A stretch of DNA of 64,000 bases from Dyella sp. C9. GTDB lineage: Bacteria; Pseudomonadota; Gammaproteobacteria; Xanthomonadales; Rhodanobacteraceae. The position numbers were made by a program, and so were the translations under genes. Positions within the stretch are counted from its first letter, which is position 1. Each line of letters starts with the position of its first letter. This document shows positions 55,680-63,980 of the stretch, piece by piece. The notes beneath the pieces are model-generated. The model had not been told where the DNA came from. It worked only from the letters and a program-made list of their open reading frames with translations, and searched no databases. The stretch lies in NCBI RefSeq assembly GCF_003332825.1, contig NZ_QIRF01000003.1, forward strand, positions 62,001 to 126,000, given 5' to 3'.

Positions 55680-56564
55680 TCAAAGGTCAGGGGGCTGTCC
55701 CGCAACCAGGGCCAGCCAGGCCCGGGCCGCCGGCGACAGGGTGGCGTCGCGGCGCCAGGCCAGCACCATCTTCCAGCGCAGGTCGTTGCCCGCCAGCGGC
55801 AGCGCCACCAGCCCGCTCAGCGTGCGGCCCTCGAGGGTAAGCCGGGGCAGCAGGGCAATGCCGCCGCCGGCGGCCACCAGGGCCAGGATGAACTCCACCT
55901 GCGCGCTGCGCACGGCTTCCTGGGGCGCCACGCCCCGCCGGGCGCAGGCTTCGCGGATCAGCTGGTTCAGGGCAAACCCCTCCTCGAACAGGATCAACGG
56001 CGTGTCGGCCAGCCATTCGAGCCGAAAGCGCTTCGCCCCGGCGCGGGGATGGGCCTGCGGCAGCAGGGCCAGCATGGGTTCGTCGCGCACATCCTGCCAC
56101 GCCAAGCCTTCGCCCACCGGCTGCAGGGTGGCGGCTACCTCCAGCTCGCCGGCCAGCACGAATTGCTCCAGGCGACGGCTGCCGTGCTCCTCCAGGCGGA
56201 TGTCGATCGGCGGGTAATGCTGGCGAAAGCGCGCCAGCAACGGGGCGAACAGCACGCTGCTGCCCAGTGGCGGCAGCCCCAGGCGCAGCTCACCGCGGCG
56301 CAGGCCACGCAAGGCATCCAGCTCCTCGCGCAGCCGCGACTGTTCGGCCAGCATTGCCAGCGCATGGCGATGCACCACGTCGCCCGCGGCGGTGAGGCGC
56401 ACGCCGCCACGGCCGCGTTCAAGCAGGCGCATACCCAGCTCGTCCTCGAGCTGGGCAATGGCCTTGCTCAAGGTGGGCTGGCTGGCGTGGGCGTGGTCGG
56501 CGGCTCGCGCAAAGCCGCCATGCCGGACCACTTCCACCAGGTAGCGCAGGCTGCGTAGATCCAT
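55680..56564 (-). CDS. LysR-family regulator of the divergent cid/lrg operon
   Basis: A 294-residue LysR protein with N-terminal winged helix (MDLRSLRYLVEVVRHGGFAR, SQPTLSKAIAQLEDELG) and a type 2 periplasmic-binding-like effector domain. It is divergent from the CidA/LrgB pair with only 77 bases between starts, the standard layout for CidR-like activators that respond to acetate or pyruvate metabolism. The shared region holds a perfect palindrome (56589-56613) as likely operator. Confidence 0.92.
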   Translation of the reverse strand: MDLRSLRYLVEVVRHGGFARAADHAHASQPTLSKAIAQLEDELGMRLLERGRGGVRLTAAGDVVHRHALAMLAEQSRLREELDALRGLRRGELRLGLPPLGSSVLFAPLLARFRQHYPPIDIRLEEHGSRRLEQFVLAGELEVAATLQPVGEGLAWQDVRDEPMLALLPQAHPRAGAKRFRLEWLADTPLILFEEGFALNQLIREACARRGVAPQEAVRSAQVEFILALVAAGGGIALLPRLTLEGRTLSGLVALPLAGNDLRWKMVLAWRRDATLSPAARAWLALVAGQPPDL

Positions 56565-56568
56565 GTGT

Positions 56569-56613
56569 ATTCCAGAATGGAATCGATGTGATGGAAACAA
56601 TTCATTTCCATCA
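56569..56613. promoter_or_regulatory. LysR operator candidates
   Basis: Two inverted repeats lie between the divergent genes: ATTCC-AGAAT-GGAAT (56569-56583) and TGATGGAAA-CAATTCA-TTTCCATCA (56589-56613). The second has perfect nine-base arms. LysR proteins bind such spaced dyads near divergent promoters. Confidence 0.65.
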
Positions 56614-56641
56614 TACGACACGCAGAACTAGGCTGCAGCGC

Positions 56642-57052
56642 ATGAATACCCTGCATGTCCGTATGCGCTGGCTTGCCTGGCACCGCCCGCTGCTGGCGCG
56701 CTGGGCCCAGGTGGCGCTGATCGTGCTGTTCTGGTTCGCCTGCGACCAGCTGGTGCGCCGCCTGCATCTGCCCGTGCCGGGCAGCGTGCTGGCGCTGGCC
56801 CTGCTGCTGGTGCTGCTGCTTGCGGGCGTGGTGCCTGCGGTGGGCCTGCGCCGTGGTGCCGACTGGCTGTTGGCCGAAATGCTGCTGTTCTTCATTCCCG
56901 CGGTGATGGCGGTGTGGGAACACCTGCCGCTGCTGCGCCAGGACGGCCTGCGCATTCTGCTGGTGATCCTGCTGGGCACCGTGCTGGTGATGGGTACCAC
57001 GGCCCTGCTGGTGGATCTCATGTTCCGCTGGAGGCAGCGTCATGCGCGCTGA
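56642..57052 (+). CDS. CidA/LrgA-family membrane protein
   Basis: A 136-residue inner-membrane protein with four helices, holin-like in proposed function. VALIVLFWFACDQLVRRLHLPVPGSVLAL contains the family P-V-P-G-S motif (about 39-43), and LLFFIPAVMAVWEHLPLL matches CidA/LrgA. It overlaps the LrgB gene by 11 bases. Members have been linked to cell lysis control and, more recently, to small-acid export. Confidence 0.9.
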   Translation: MNTLHVRMRWLAWHRPLLARWAQVALIVLFWFACDQLVRRLHLPVPGSVLALALLLVLLLAGVVPAVGLRRGADWLLAEMLLFFIPAVMAVWEHLPLLRQDGLRILLVILLGTVLVMGTTALLVDLMFRWRQRHAR

Positions 57053-57731
57053 ACTGCTCTCGCTGCTGTGGCTGGCCATCACCATCGGTGGCTACTACGC
57101 GCTAAAGCCGCTATATCGCCGTCGTCCGCGCTGGTGGACGTCGCCACTGCTCACCGTGCCCGTGCTGCTGGCCGTGCTGGGCCTGGTGCTGGGCATGAAC
57201 TATCCGGCGTACATCCGCGACACGCACTGGCTGGTGCTGATGCTGGGCCCGGCGACGGTGGCGTTCGCCTTGCCGATCTTTCGCTATCGCGCGCTGATCC
57301 GTGCGCATTGGCCGGCGTTGCTGGCGGGCGTGCTCGGTGGCAGCGCGATGGCGGTGGCCAGTGCATGGGGCCTGGCCACCGCGTGCGGGCTCGATGACAC
57401 GGTGCGGCGCAGCCTGCTGGCACGCTCGATCACCACACCGCTGGCGATGGTGGTGTCGGCCGACGTGGGCGGCGTGCCGGAACTGACGGCCTTGTTCGTG
57501 GTGATCACCGGCGTCATGGGCATCGCCCTGGGGGAGTTGCTGCTGCGCTACCTGCCGTTGCGCTCGGCATTGGCGCGCGGTGCGTTGTTCGGCGTCGGCG
57601 CGCACGGCGCGGGCACCGCGAAGGCTTACGACGTGGGTACGGAAGAGGGCAGCGTGGCGAGCCTGGCGATGGTGCTGGCCGGTCTGCTCAACGTGTTGCT
57701 GGCGCCTTGCCTGGCCGGTTGGCTGCATTGA
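57042..57731 (+). CDS. lrgB: LrgB/CidB-family membrane protein
   Basis: A 229-residue polytopic protein. Signatures are the LARSITTPLAMVVSADVGGVPELTA stretch (its core SITTPLAM is diagnostic), ALGELLLRYLP and GVGAHGAGTAKAYDVGTEEGS. Translation is coupled to the CidA/LrgA gene by the overlap. Together they form the CidAB/LrgAB pair under the LysR gene next door. Confidence 0.93.
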   Translation: MRAELLSLLWLAITIGGYYALKPLYRRRPRWWTSPLLTVPVLLAVLGLVLGMNYPAYIRDTHWLVLMLGPATVAFALPIFRYRALIRAHWPALLAGVLGGSAMAVASAWGLATACGLDDTVRRSLLARSITTPLAMVVSADVGGVPELTALFVVITGVMGIALGELLLRYLPLRSALARGALFGVGAHGAGTAKAYDVGTEEGSVASLAMVLAGLLNVLLAPCLAGWLH

Positions 57732-57747
57732 TCGTGCAGCCCGGATT

Positions 57748-57775
57748 TCGCATGAAAATGCGATGTTTTGTTGTT
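57748..57775 (+). terminator. terminator of the cid/lrg operon
   Basis: TCGCAT-GAAA-ATGCGA is a six-base-pair stem with a stable GNRA loop, followed by the T-rich TGTTTTGTTGTT, 16 bases after the stop. Confidence 0.6.
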
Positions 57776-57859
57776 ATTCGCCTGTCACCTTGCCAGCCTA
57801 TGGTTCGTGGCTTCCGCGCTTGAGGGGAAGCGCATCACCGCGACCGTAGGGAGCCTTCC

Positions 57860-59548
57860 ATGCGACAGAACCTCGCAGTCTGCATCGCCGCGTGCATTCT
57901 CAGTCTCAGCGCCGTTTCGCTAGCCCAGCTTCCCGTTCATGCCGAGACGTCGGCGAATGCCGCCAACTGGCGTGCCTCGGACGTCCATACGTCCACGCCG
58001 ATCAAGCACCTGGTGGTAATCTTCCAGGAGAACGTCTCCTTCGATCACTACTTCGGCACCTACCCCAGCGCCGCCAACCTCACCGGCGAGCCGACCTTCT
58101 ACGCGCGCCCGTTCACGCCCAAGGTCAATGGGTTGACCACGGCGTTGCTGACGCACAATCCGACCCAGTCGAACACCGCCAACGGCACGGGTGCGATCAA
58201 CCCGTTCCGGCTTTCGCGCGCGCAGGCGGCCACCGCCGACCAGGATCACGACTACACGCCGGAGCAGCAGGCGTTCGACGGCGGCGCGATGGACCTGTTC
58301 CCCGAATTCACCGGCTCGGGCGAGACCCTGCCGGGTGCAACCGCCGCCGAAGACGGCGCCGGGCAGGTGATGGGCTACTACGACGGCAACACCGTCACCG
58401 CACTGTGGAACTACGCGCAGTGGTTCGCACTGAGCGACAACAGCTACGGCACCACCTTTGGCCCGTCCACGCCGGGTGCGATCAACCTGGTGTCCGGCCA
58501 GACCAATGGCGTGACGCAGACACTCAACGGCACCGCCAACGAGATCGCCGACGGCCAGGGCGGCCTCACCCTGATCAGCGACGCCGACCCGATCGGCGAC
58601 GTGTGCTCCTCGCCCTCGGGCAACCAGGTGCAGTTCGGTGGCAAGAACGTGGGTGACCTGCTGAACAAACAGGGCATCACCTGGGGCTTCTTCGAGGGCG
58701 GCTTCGACCTGTCCACGGTGAATTCCAACGGCACCACCGGCTGCAAGCGCAGCACCCTGTCGACCGTCACGCAGACCACCAAGGCCGACTACATCCCGCA
58801 TCACCAGCCGTTCCAGTACTACGTGTCCACCGCCAACCCGACCCATGTGCGTCCCACTTCGGTGGCGATGATCGGTCACCAGGGCGATGCGGCTAACCAC
58901 CAGTACGACATCAACGACTTCTATGCAGCGGTGAGCGCCGGCAACTTCCCGGCGGTGAGCTTCCTGAAGGCGCCGGGTTACCAGGATGGCCATGCGGGTT
59001 ATTCCGATCCGCTCGACGAGCAGCAGTTCATCGTGCGCGTGATCAACTTCCTGCAGCAGCAGCCGGAATGGCGCGACACCGCGGTGGTGATCGCCTATGA
59101 CGACTCCGACGGCTGGTACGACCACCAGGCCGCGCCGCGCGTGAACGCCTCGGCCACCACCTCCGACGCGCTCGATGGCGCCGGCGTGTGCAAGGGCGAA
59201 AGCACGCTGCCGGGCATCAACAGCAACGGCAAGCCGGTGCAGGGTCGTTGCGGTCATGGTCCGCGTCTGCCGCTGCTGGTGATCTCGCCGTGGGCTCGCA
59301 GCAACTACGTTGACCACAGCATGACCGACCAGTCGTCGGTCACGCGCTTCATCGAGGACAACTGGCTGCATGGCGAGCGCCTCGGTGGCGGTTCGTTCGA
59401 TGCCGTGGCCGGTTCGCTCGAGCACATGTTCGAGTTCTTCCAGCCATTCCCGGGCCGCCGCAAGCTGGTGCTGGATGAAACCACCGGCCAGCCGGTGCAG
59501 CAGCCGAGCGGACCGTGGGGCAGCCAGCCGCACGTGCCGCGCGGCTAA
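57860..59548 (+). CDS. secreted phosphoesterase (phospholipase C / acid phosphatase family)
   Basis: A 562-residue exported enzyme with signal peptide ending PVHA. The start of the mature domain, IKHLVVIFQENVSFDHYFGTYP, has the metal-binding Glu-Asn and the DHYFG motif of the phosphoesterase family (PF04185). DDSDGWYDHQ supplies the C-terminal metal site, and FLKAPGYQDGHAGYSDPLDEQ matches phospholipase C-like members. It should hydrolyse phospholipid or other phosphoesters outside the cytoplasm. GGGAG precedes the ATG. The exact substrate is open. Confidence 0.92.
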   Translation: MRQNLAVCIAACILSLSAVSLAQLPVHAETSANAANWRASDVHTSTPIKHLVVIFQENVSFDHYFGTYPSAANLTGEPTFYARPFTPKVNGLTTALLTHNPTQSNTANGTGAINPFRLSRAQAATADQDHDYTPEQQAFDGGAMDLFPEFTGSGETLPGATAAEDGAGQVMGYYDGNTVTALWNYAQWFALSDNSYGTTFGPSTPGAINLVSGQTNGVTQTLNGTANEIADGQGGLTLISDADPIGDVCSSPSGNQVQFGGKNVGDLLNKQGITWGFFEGGFDLSTVNSNGTTGCKRSTLSTVTQTTKADYIPHHQPFQYYVSTANPTHVRPTSVAMIGHQGDAANHQYDINDFYAAVSAGNFPAVSFLKAPGYQDGHAGYSDPLDEQQFIVRVINFLQQQPEWRDTAVVIAYDDSDGWYDHQAAPRVNASATTSDALDGAGVCKGESTLPGINSNGKPVQGRCGHGPRLPLLVISPWARSNYVDHSMTDQSSVTRFIEDNWLHGERLGGGSFDAVAGSLEHMFEFFQPFPGRRKLVLDETTGQPVQQPSGPWGSQPHVPRG

Positions 59549-59566
59549 GCTGACGCCGTTACCCAG

Positions 59567-59593
59567 CGCCCCGGGCTCCGGCCCGGGGCGTTT
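59567..59593 (+). terminator. GC-rich terminator after the phosphoesterase
   Basis: CGCCCCGGGC and GCCCGGGGCG pair perfectly around TCCG, followed by TTTCCC. It lies 19 bases after the stop and 36 before the next gene. Confidence 0.7.
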
Positions 59594-59628
59594 CCCGTTC
59601 AGATGCCTGCGCACGGAGGTCGTGGATC

Positions 59629-61248
59629 TTGCATCCCTCCCGTCGTCGTTTTCTTCAAGGCCTGGCCTGGACCGCCGCCGCCAGCGGCACCATGCGCGCC
59701 TTCGGCATGGCCATGCACATGCCCATGCCGGCACCGCCCAAAGGTGGCGCCAGCCTGTGCAAGCACCCGGTGGCCGACCAGACCAGCGTGCCGCGCCTGC
59801 TCGATCCCACGCGGCTGACCCCGTTCGTCGATCCACTGCCGGTGCCGCCGGTATTGCGCGCACAGCATGGCGCCGCGTTGCGCATCGCCATGCGCGAATG
59901 CGAGCAGCGCCTGCACCGCGACCTGGCGCCCACGCGACTGTGGACCTACAACGGCTGCATGCCGGGACCGACCATCGAGGCGCATAGCGGCGAAAGCCTG
60001 CGCATCGACTGGTCAAACGCATTGCCCGACCGGCACTTCCTGCCGATCGACCACAACATCTGCGGTGCGGAGCCCGGTACGCCGGACGTGCGCGCCGTGG
60101 TGCACGTGCATGGCGCGCGCGTACCGTCCGCCGATGATGGTTATCCCACCGACTGGTTCGTGCCGGGCCAGTCGCGCCGGCAGACCTTTCCCAACCGCCA
60201 GGATGCCGCCACGCTGTGGTACCACGATCACACCATGGGCATCGAGCGGCTGAACCTCTATGCCGGCCTGTACGGCATGTACCTGTTGCGCGACGCGCAC
60301 GAGCTGGCGCTGGGCCTGCCCGATGGCGAGCATGAGCTGCCGCTGGTGCTGAGCGATCGCCTGCTCACCGAGGACGGGCAGTTGTATTACCCGGTGTCCG
60401 GCGTGAGCGACGCGCCGTGGGTGCCGGAGGTGTTCGGCAACGCCATGCTGGTCAATGGCGCGCTGCTGCCCAGGCTGGACGTGCGCGCACGCCGTTACCG
60501 CTTCCGCGTGCTCAATGCCGCCAATGGACGCTTCTTCCGCCTGAGCCTGCATGGCCAGCGACCGTTCCAGCAGATCGGCAGCGACCAGGGCCTGCTGGCC
60601 GCGCCGGTAACGCAGACCAGCCTGTTCCTCGCGCCTGGCGAACGCGCCGACCTGGTCATCGATTTCGCCGGCATGGGTGGTTCCGGTATCGAGCTGATGA
60701 ACGACGCGCTGCCGCTGATGCGCTTCAACATCGCGGCGGGGCAGGAGACCGACACCAGCCGCGTGCCTGCCGTGCTGCGCGATACGCCGCGCATGCAGGA
60801 GTCGATGGCGAGCCACACGCGCCTGCTCACCATCGACGAGTACGCCAATTGCGTGTCCGACCCGATGCTGATGCTGCTGGACGGCAAGCACTGGCACGAC
60901 CCGGTCAGCGAGAAGCCGAAGCTGGGCAGCACCGAGATCTGGGGCCTGGTGAACCTCACCGAGGACACCCACCCGATCCATCTGCACCTGGTTCGCTTCC
61001 AGATCCTTGACCGCCGTCCGTTCGACGTCGACGAGTACCTGGCCTCGAAGACCCTGCGTTGGCTTGGCCCCGCGCAACCGCCCGCGCCGCACGAGGCCGG
61101 CTGGAAGGACACGGCGCAGGTCTATCCGGGCATGGTGACGCGCTACATCATCACCTTCGACGGATATGTCGGGCGCTATGTGTGGCATTGCCATCTGCTG
61201 GAGCATGCGTCCAACGAGATGATGCGGCCGTTCGAGGTGGTGGCCTGA
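59629..61248 (+). CDS. Tat-exported multicopper oxidase (CotA/bilirubin-oxidase-like)
   Basis: A 539-residue blue copper oxidase. The TTG start lies ten bases after GGAGG; no in-frame ATG gives the twin-arginine signal SRRRFLQGLAWTAAASG. Copper ligands occur in HVHGARVPS (about 159), WYHDHTMGIERLNLYAG (about 197), HPIHLHLVRFQI (about 448) and WHCHLLEHASNEMMRPFEV (about 518), the last with an axial Met, as in CotA and bilirubin oxidase. Met-rich HMPMPMPA near the N terminus could gather copper, but short. It likely oxidises phenols or Cu(I)/Mn(II) in the periplasm. Confidence 0.92.
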   Translation: MHPSRRRFLQGLAWTAAASGTMRAFGMAMHMPMPAPPKGGASLCKHPVADQTSVPRLLDPTRLTPFVDPLPVPPVLRAQHGAALRIAMRECEQRLHRDLAPTRLWTYNGCMPGPTIEAHSGESLRIDWSNALPDRHFLPIDHNICGAEPGTPDVRAVVHVHGARVPSADDGYPTDWFVPGQSRRQTFPNRQDAATLWYHDHTMGIERLNLYAGLYGMYLLRDAHELALGLPDGEHELPLVLSDRLLTEDGQLYYPVSGVSDAPWVPEVFGNAMLVNGALLPRLDVRARRYRFRVLNAANGRFFRLSLHGQRPFQQIGSDQGLLAAPVTQTSLFLAPGERADLVIDFAGMGGSGIELMNDALPLMRFNIAAGQETDTSRVPAVLRDTPRMQESMASHTRLLTIDEYANCVSDPMLMLLDGKHWHDPVSEKPKLGSTEIWGLVNLTEDTHPIHLHLVRFQILDRRPFDVDEYLASKTLRWLGPAQPPAPHEAGWKDTAQVYPGMVTRYIITFDGYVGRYVWHCHLLEHASNEMMRPFEVVA

Positions 61249-61753
61249 GGTTCTCTTGGAAGCGTCGACTATCGAGCCGCAGGGTGTTGGGGAGCTTGAG
61301 GACGTCGGCTCTTGCTTCCGAAGGGGTGGGTAGATTTCCGACTCGATGCCGCGATCGCACAGCAGGCCAAATGCGAAGTTGTGAGACCCCTGGTTGCCAC
61401 ATCCGTAACGGATTCGACAGTGCGCGCCATGGAATATGAGGATTTCTCCTTCGGTTGGTTCGAACGTGCGGCTGGTTTGGTGTGCCCCGCTTGTCCTTGA
61501 TGAGCCGCTTGCCACCATTCCTACGGACACACTCAGTTATGTCCGATGGACAAGTCGTTTTCTGTGTTGGCAAATGGGCAGGCGTGAAGTCGGAGTGCGC
61601 GCTTTCGTAAAGGAAGGCGCCGCAAAGGGACTCACGACGCGGCAAAGTTCCAACGACAGAACGAAGCCACATCGGTTCGGTTGGACTGCCACCCAAGCGT
61701 TCTTCGTGCCGACGAAGGGCGCTTCCTTCGAATACCACAAAGGAGTGTTACTC
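61249..61753. other. 505-base gap of lower GC, no confident gene
   Basis: No gene with a good start was found. A frame at 61429-61500 encodes a 23-residue peptide ending GLVCPACP but lacks a good ribosome-binding site. TGTCC-GAT-GGACA (61540-61552) is a small hairpin. A minus-strand frame over 61151-61738 translates to a sequence that, from memory, resembles a spurious product repeated in xanthomonad genomes, which would make this stretch a dispersed intergenic repeat. That needs a search. Confidence 0.4.
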
Positions 61754-61939
61754 GTGATCGAGTTGAGGCAGAAAGAAATCAATCAGGTAGGTGGAGGCAT
61801 GAAGTGGTGTTATGGCGAAATGTCAGACAACGTTATTGTTGATGGCAGCGTTTCAGAGGACACCAGGATGCAGTGGGCGGTCGGTGGCGGATGTGGCGGT
61901 CTTCGAGACAACATCCCTCACCTTGACTTCTTCTGCTGA
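61754..61939 (+). CDS. small peptide with double-glycine (bacteriocin-type) leader
   Basis: A 61-residue peptide starting at GTG, with a near-ideal AAAGGAG eight bases upstream. The first 15 residues MIELRQKEINQVGGG fit the double-glycine leader pattern (M-x-E-L-x-x-x-E-I-x-x-V-x-G-G) that C39 peptidase-containing transporters cut. The remaining 46 residues include three Cys (at 19, 47 and 61, the last being C-terminal), a Gly-rich GGGCGG and an acidic middle. No transporter, maturation enzyme or known immunity gene is nearby. The neighbouring lipoprotein gene follows 96 bases later. The leader reading is strong; bacteriocin activity is inferred. Confidence 0.6.
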   Translation: MIELRQKEINQVGGGMKWCYGEMSDNVIVDGSVSEDTRMQWAVGGGCGGLRDNIPHLDFFC

Positions 61940-62035
61940 TGTGGGGTTCCGCTAAAAGCACCTCAGAGGGGCCAGTGGATCAGATGCCGCTGGCTCCTTC
62001 TTGATGGGGTAGTCCGTCATTCTCAGGAAAGCGCG

Positions 62036-62596
62036 ATGCTTACACGCCAAGGAAAAGATCTGACGTTTTGCTGGGCGCTCGTCGGTGTGGCCATGGCTTT
62101 GGTGAGCTCCAGTTGCGCGTCGCAGTCGGATGATCCGCGGCGTGACGGTTCCGTCCATTTGTCGGCAAAAGAATCCCGCAGACCAGCATCCGATGAAGGT
62201 GCCAAGCTGCTCTCGGAAAACTTTATTGAAATAACAAACGTGGATGCGATTCCGGAAAGTTGCCAGAGGGCATTTGCCGAGGCTACACGAGAGCCCACTT
62301 ATTCGCTGGCCAATCCCAGTGAGCCCTATCAGGCGACGGACGTTATCTCGTCGGGGCCAAGGTTGCCATGGCGGCGACTTGTATATGGCGGGGTGTCAAG
62401 CGACCGATGTGTCATCTACTACGAGGTGGGAGGGATTGCCAAACACTATGCGGTCTTGGTTTTCGACAGGTCGACGCCGAAGGTTGCCAAGTGTGTCTGG
62501 GGTGGTGCTGGTGGGAAGAATGTATCGAGTTTTTCCCGGCTGATTTCGCAAATAGCTAGTGGGGCCTTTGATCAAGAAGGCGACACTTGCAGGTGA
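62036..62596 (+). CDS. orphan lipoprotein, unknown function
   Basis: A 186-residue protein with an N-terminal helix and a possible lipobox SSSC (about 24-27). The mature region has three further Cys (ESCQRAF, DRCVIYY, AKCVWGG) and a fourth at the C-terminal DTCR, suggesting disulfides in the envelope. VYGGVSSDRCVIYYEVGG and HYAVLVFD look like beta strands. I do not recognise the family. Base use is less GC-rich than the neighbours, suggesting transfer together with the upstream peptide gene. AGGA precedes the ATG by seven bases. Confidence 0.72.
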   Translation: MLTRQGKDLTFCWALVGVAMALVSSSCASQSDDPRRDGSVHLSAKESRRPASDEGAKLLSENFIEITNVDAIPESCQRAFAEATREPTYSLANPSEPYQATDVISSGPRLPWRRLVYGGVSSDRCVIYYEVGGIAKHYAVLVFDRSTPKVAKCVWGGAGGKNVSSFSRLISQIASGAFDQEGDTCR

Positions 62597-62720
62597 TTCC
62601 GTGGCGAAGCGCTTGCTTCCGCGAGGTCGGCGCGCGACGCCTCGACGGTCAGGTCCAGTCGGTGGCGTGTGCGATGAGGTGGCAGGGCCTAGTCATGACG
62701 ACAGGAAGCGGCGCGCGGAT

Positions 62721-63395
62721 TCACGCGGTGTCCGGACGGTCCTCGCGCAGCGACGCGGGCGGCGCCGGCAAGGTATCGGGAGCCACCGCGCCACCGGAAA
62801 TAATGAAAGCCATGGCTTGGTCCATGGTCCAGTCGGTCGGCGTAAGCTCGTCCACCGCCACCACCTCGAGGTACCCGCCGGTGGGATTGGGTGTAGTGGG
62901 GATGTACACCGCCGCCATCTCGCGGCCGGTGCCTTCCTCGACCATCACGCGGGTGACGAAGCCGACCACCTTCATGCCCTTGCGCGGAAAATCGATAAGC
63001 ACCACGCGCTGGACCCCCGACGGCTTCTGCTGCAGCACGGCCATCAGCTTCTTGGTGCCGCCGTAGATGGTCTGCACCAGCGGGATGCGGGCGAGCAGGG
63101 CGTCGAAGCCGTCGATCAGGCGTCGGCCGATCACGCGATTGGCCAGCCAGCCAATGCCGTAGAGCACCACCAGGGTCAGCAGCAAGGCCAGCACGAACAG
63201 GATCACTGCGCTGTTGAGCGCAATCGTGGCCTGCGGTGAGTGGGCGGCGAGCGAGCCAAGCAAGGCCGACACCAGTGGCGCGCCGATGCCAGCGAGCATG
63301 CCGAGCACGAACTTGAACACCACCCATGTCACCCACAGCGGGATGACCGTGAGCAGGCCGGTGATGAGATAGCGCTTGAGGCGCAGGTGTTTCAT
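62721..63395 (-). CDS. DUF502 membrane protein
   Basis: A 224-residue inner-membrane protein of the DUF502 family. Two helices (about 9-35 and 60-85) precede a soluble domain with IPLVQTIYGGTKKLMAVLQ, VLIDFPRKGMKVVGFVT and VYIPTTPNPTGGYLEVV, all conserved in the family. Function is not known; plant relatives act in membrane trafficking. The gene converges on the lipoprotein gene. Confidence 0.92.
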   Translation of the reverse strand: MKHLRLKRYLITGLLTVIPLWVTWVVFKFVLGMLAGIGAPLVSALLGSLAAHSPQATIALNSAVILFVLALLLTLVVLYGIGWLANRVIGRRLIDGFDALLARIPLVQTIYGGTKKLMAVLQQKPSGVQRVVLIDFPRKGMKVVGFVTRVMVEEGTGREMAAVYIPTTPNPTGGYLEVVAVDELTPTDWTMDQAMAFIISGGAVAPDTLPAPPASLREDRPDTA

Positions 63396-63491
63396 GGGGG
63401 AGGGGCCGGGGAGGGGGAGCCGGCATTGTAGGCGAGATGCCGTGCATGCCGTCCCGTCATTGCCGGCCGCTCCATCTCGGCCGAGGGTGTT

Positions 63492-63980
63492 CTAGCCTGC
63501 GGCGGTGCCGTCCTGGGCCGGCGACTCCGTGCGGGCCTTCGGCTTCAGCCGCACGTATAGCTGCTTGCGCACGCGCGCAACGACTTCGCCGCTGGCCGTG
63601 GTCACGTCCACGTCGAACCAGTGCAACACCTTCTCCCCGCCCGCCGCCGCGGCGCGCAGTTCATCGACCACCGCCGGCTCCATTTTGAAATGCGCGTACA
63701 CGTCCTCGCGCCCCGGCGCGACGAATTCGATGGCGCCGGCCTTGTCCCACACGAAGTAATCGTTGCCCAGCTGGTGCATGGCCAGCAGCATCCAGAACGG
63801 ATCGGTCATGGCGAACAGGTTGCCGCCGAATTGGGTGCGAACGTAGTTGCGGTTCCACGGCCGCAGGCGCAGTGCCACGCGCAGCTCCGACCAGTCTTCG
63901 GACACGTACTGGACGCGGATGCTGTTGAAGAAGAACGGCGGCCACAGGTTCATCAGGCGGCGGAAGGTGGAGGCGCGCAT
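63492..63980 (-). CDS. DUF4442 hotdog-fold protein
   Basis: A 162-residue protein with the DUF4442 pattern: RLMNLWPPFFFNSIRVQYV, RNYVRTQFGGNLFAMTDPFW and KAGAIEFVAPG. The family has a thioesterase-like hotdog fold, and the Asp/Gly-Gly region corresponds to the usual active-site helix, but no activity is proven. The gene appears complete, with the ATG 20 bases from the window edge. It is followed by the DUF502 gene about 100 bases downstream on the same strand. Confidence 0.88.
   Translation of the reverse strand: MRASTFRRLMNLWPPFFFNSIRVQYVSEDWSELRVALRLRPWNRNYVRTQFGGNLFAMTDPFWMLLAMHQLGNDYFVWDKAGAIEFVAPGREDVYAHFKMEPAVVDELRAAAAGGEKVLHWFDVDVTTASGEVVARVRKQLYVRLKPKARTESPAQDGTAAG

Noticed and set aside
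53397..56558. A 1053-codon open frame on the plus strand
   Set aside because: It runs antisense through the M13 peptidase and LysR genes, whose proteins have clear motifs. Such long shadow frames are common at high GC.
57920..60022. A 700-codon minus-strand open frame
   Set aside because: It opposes the phosphoesterase and the start of the multicopper oxidase, both with full family motifs.
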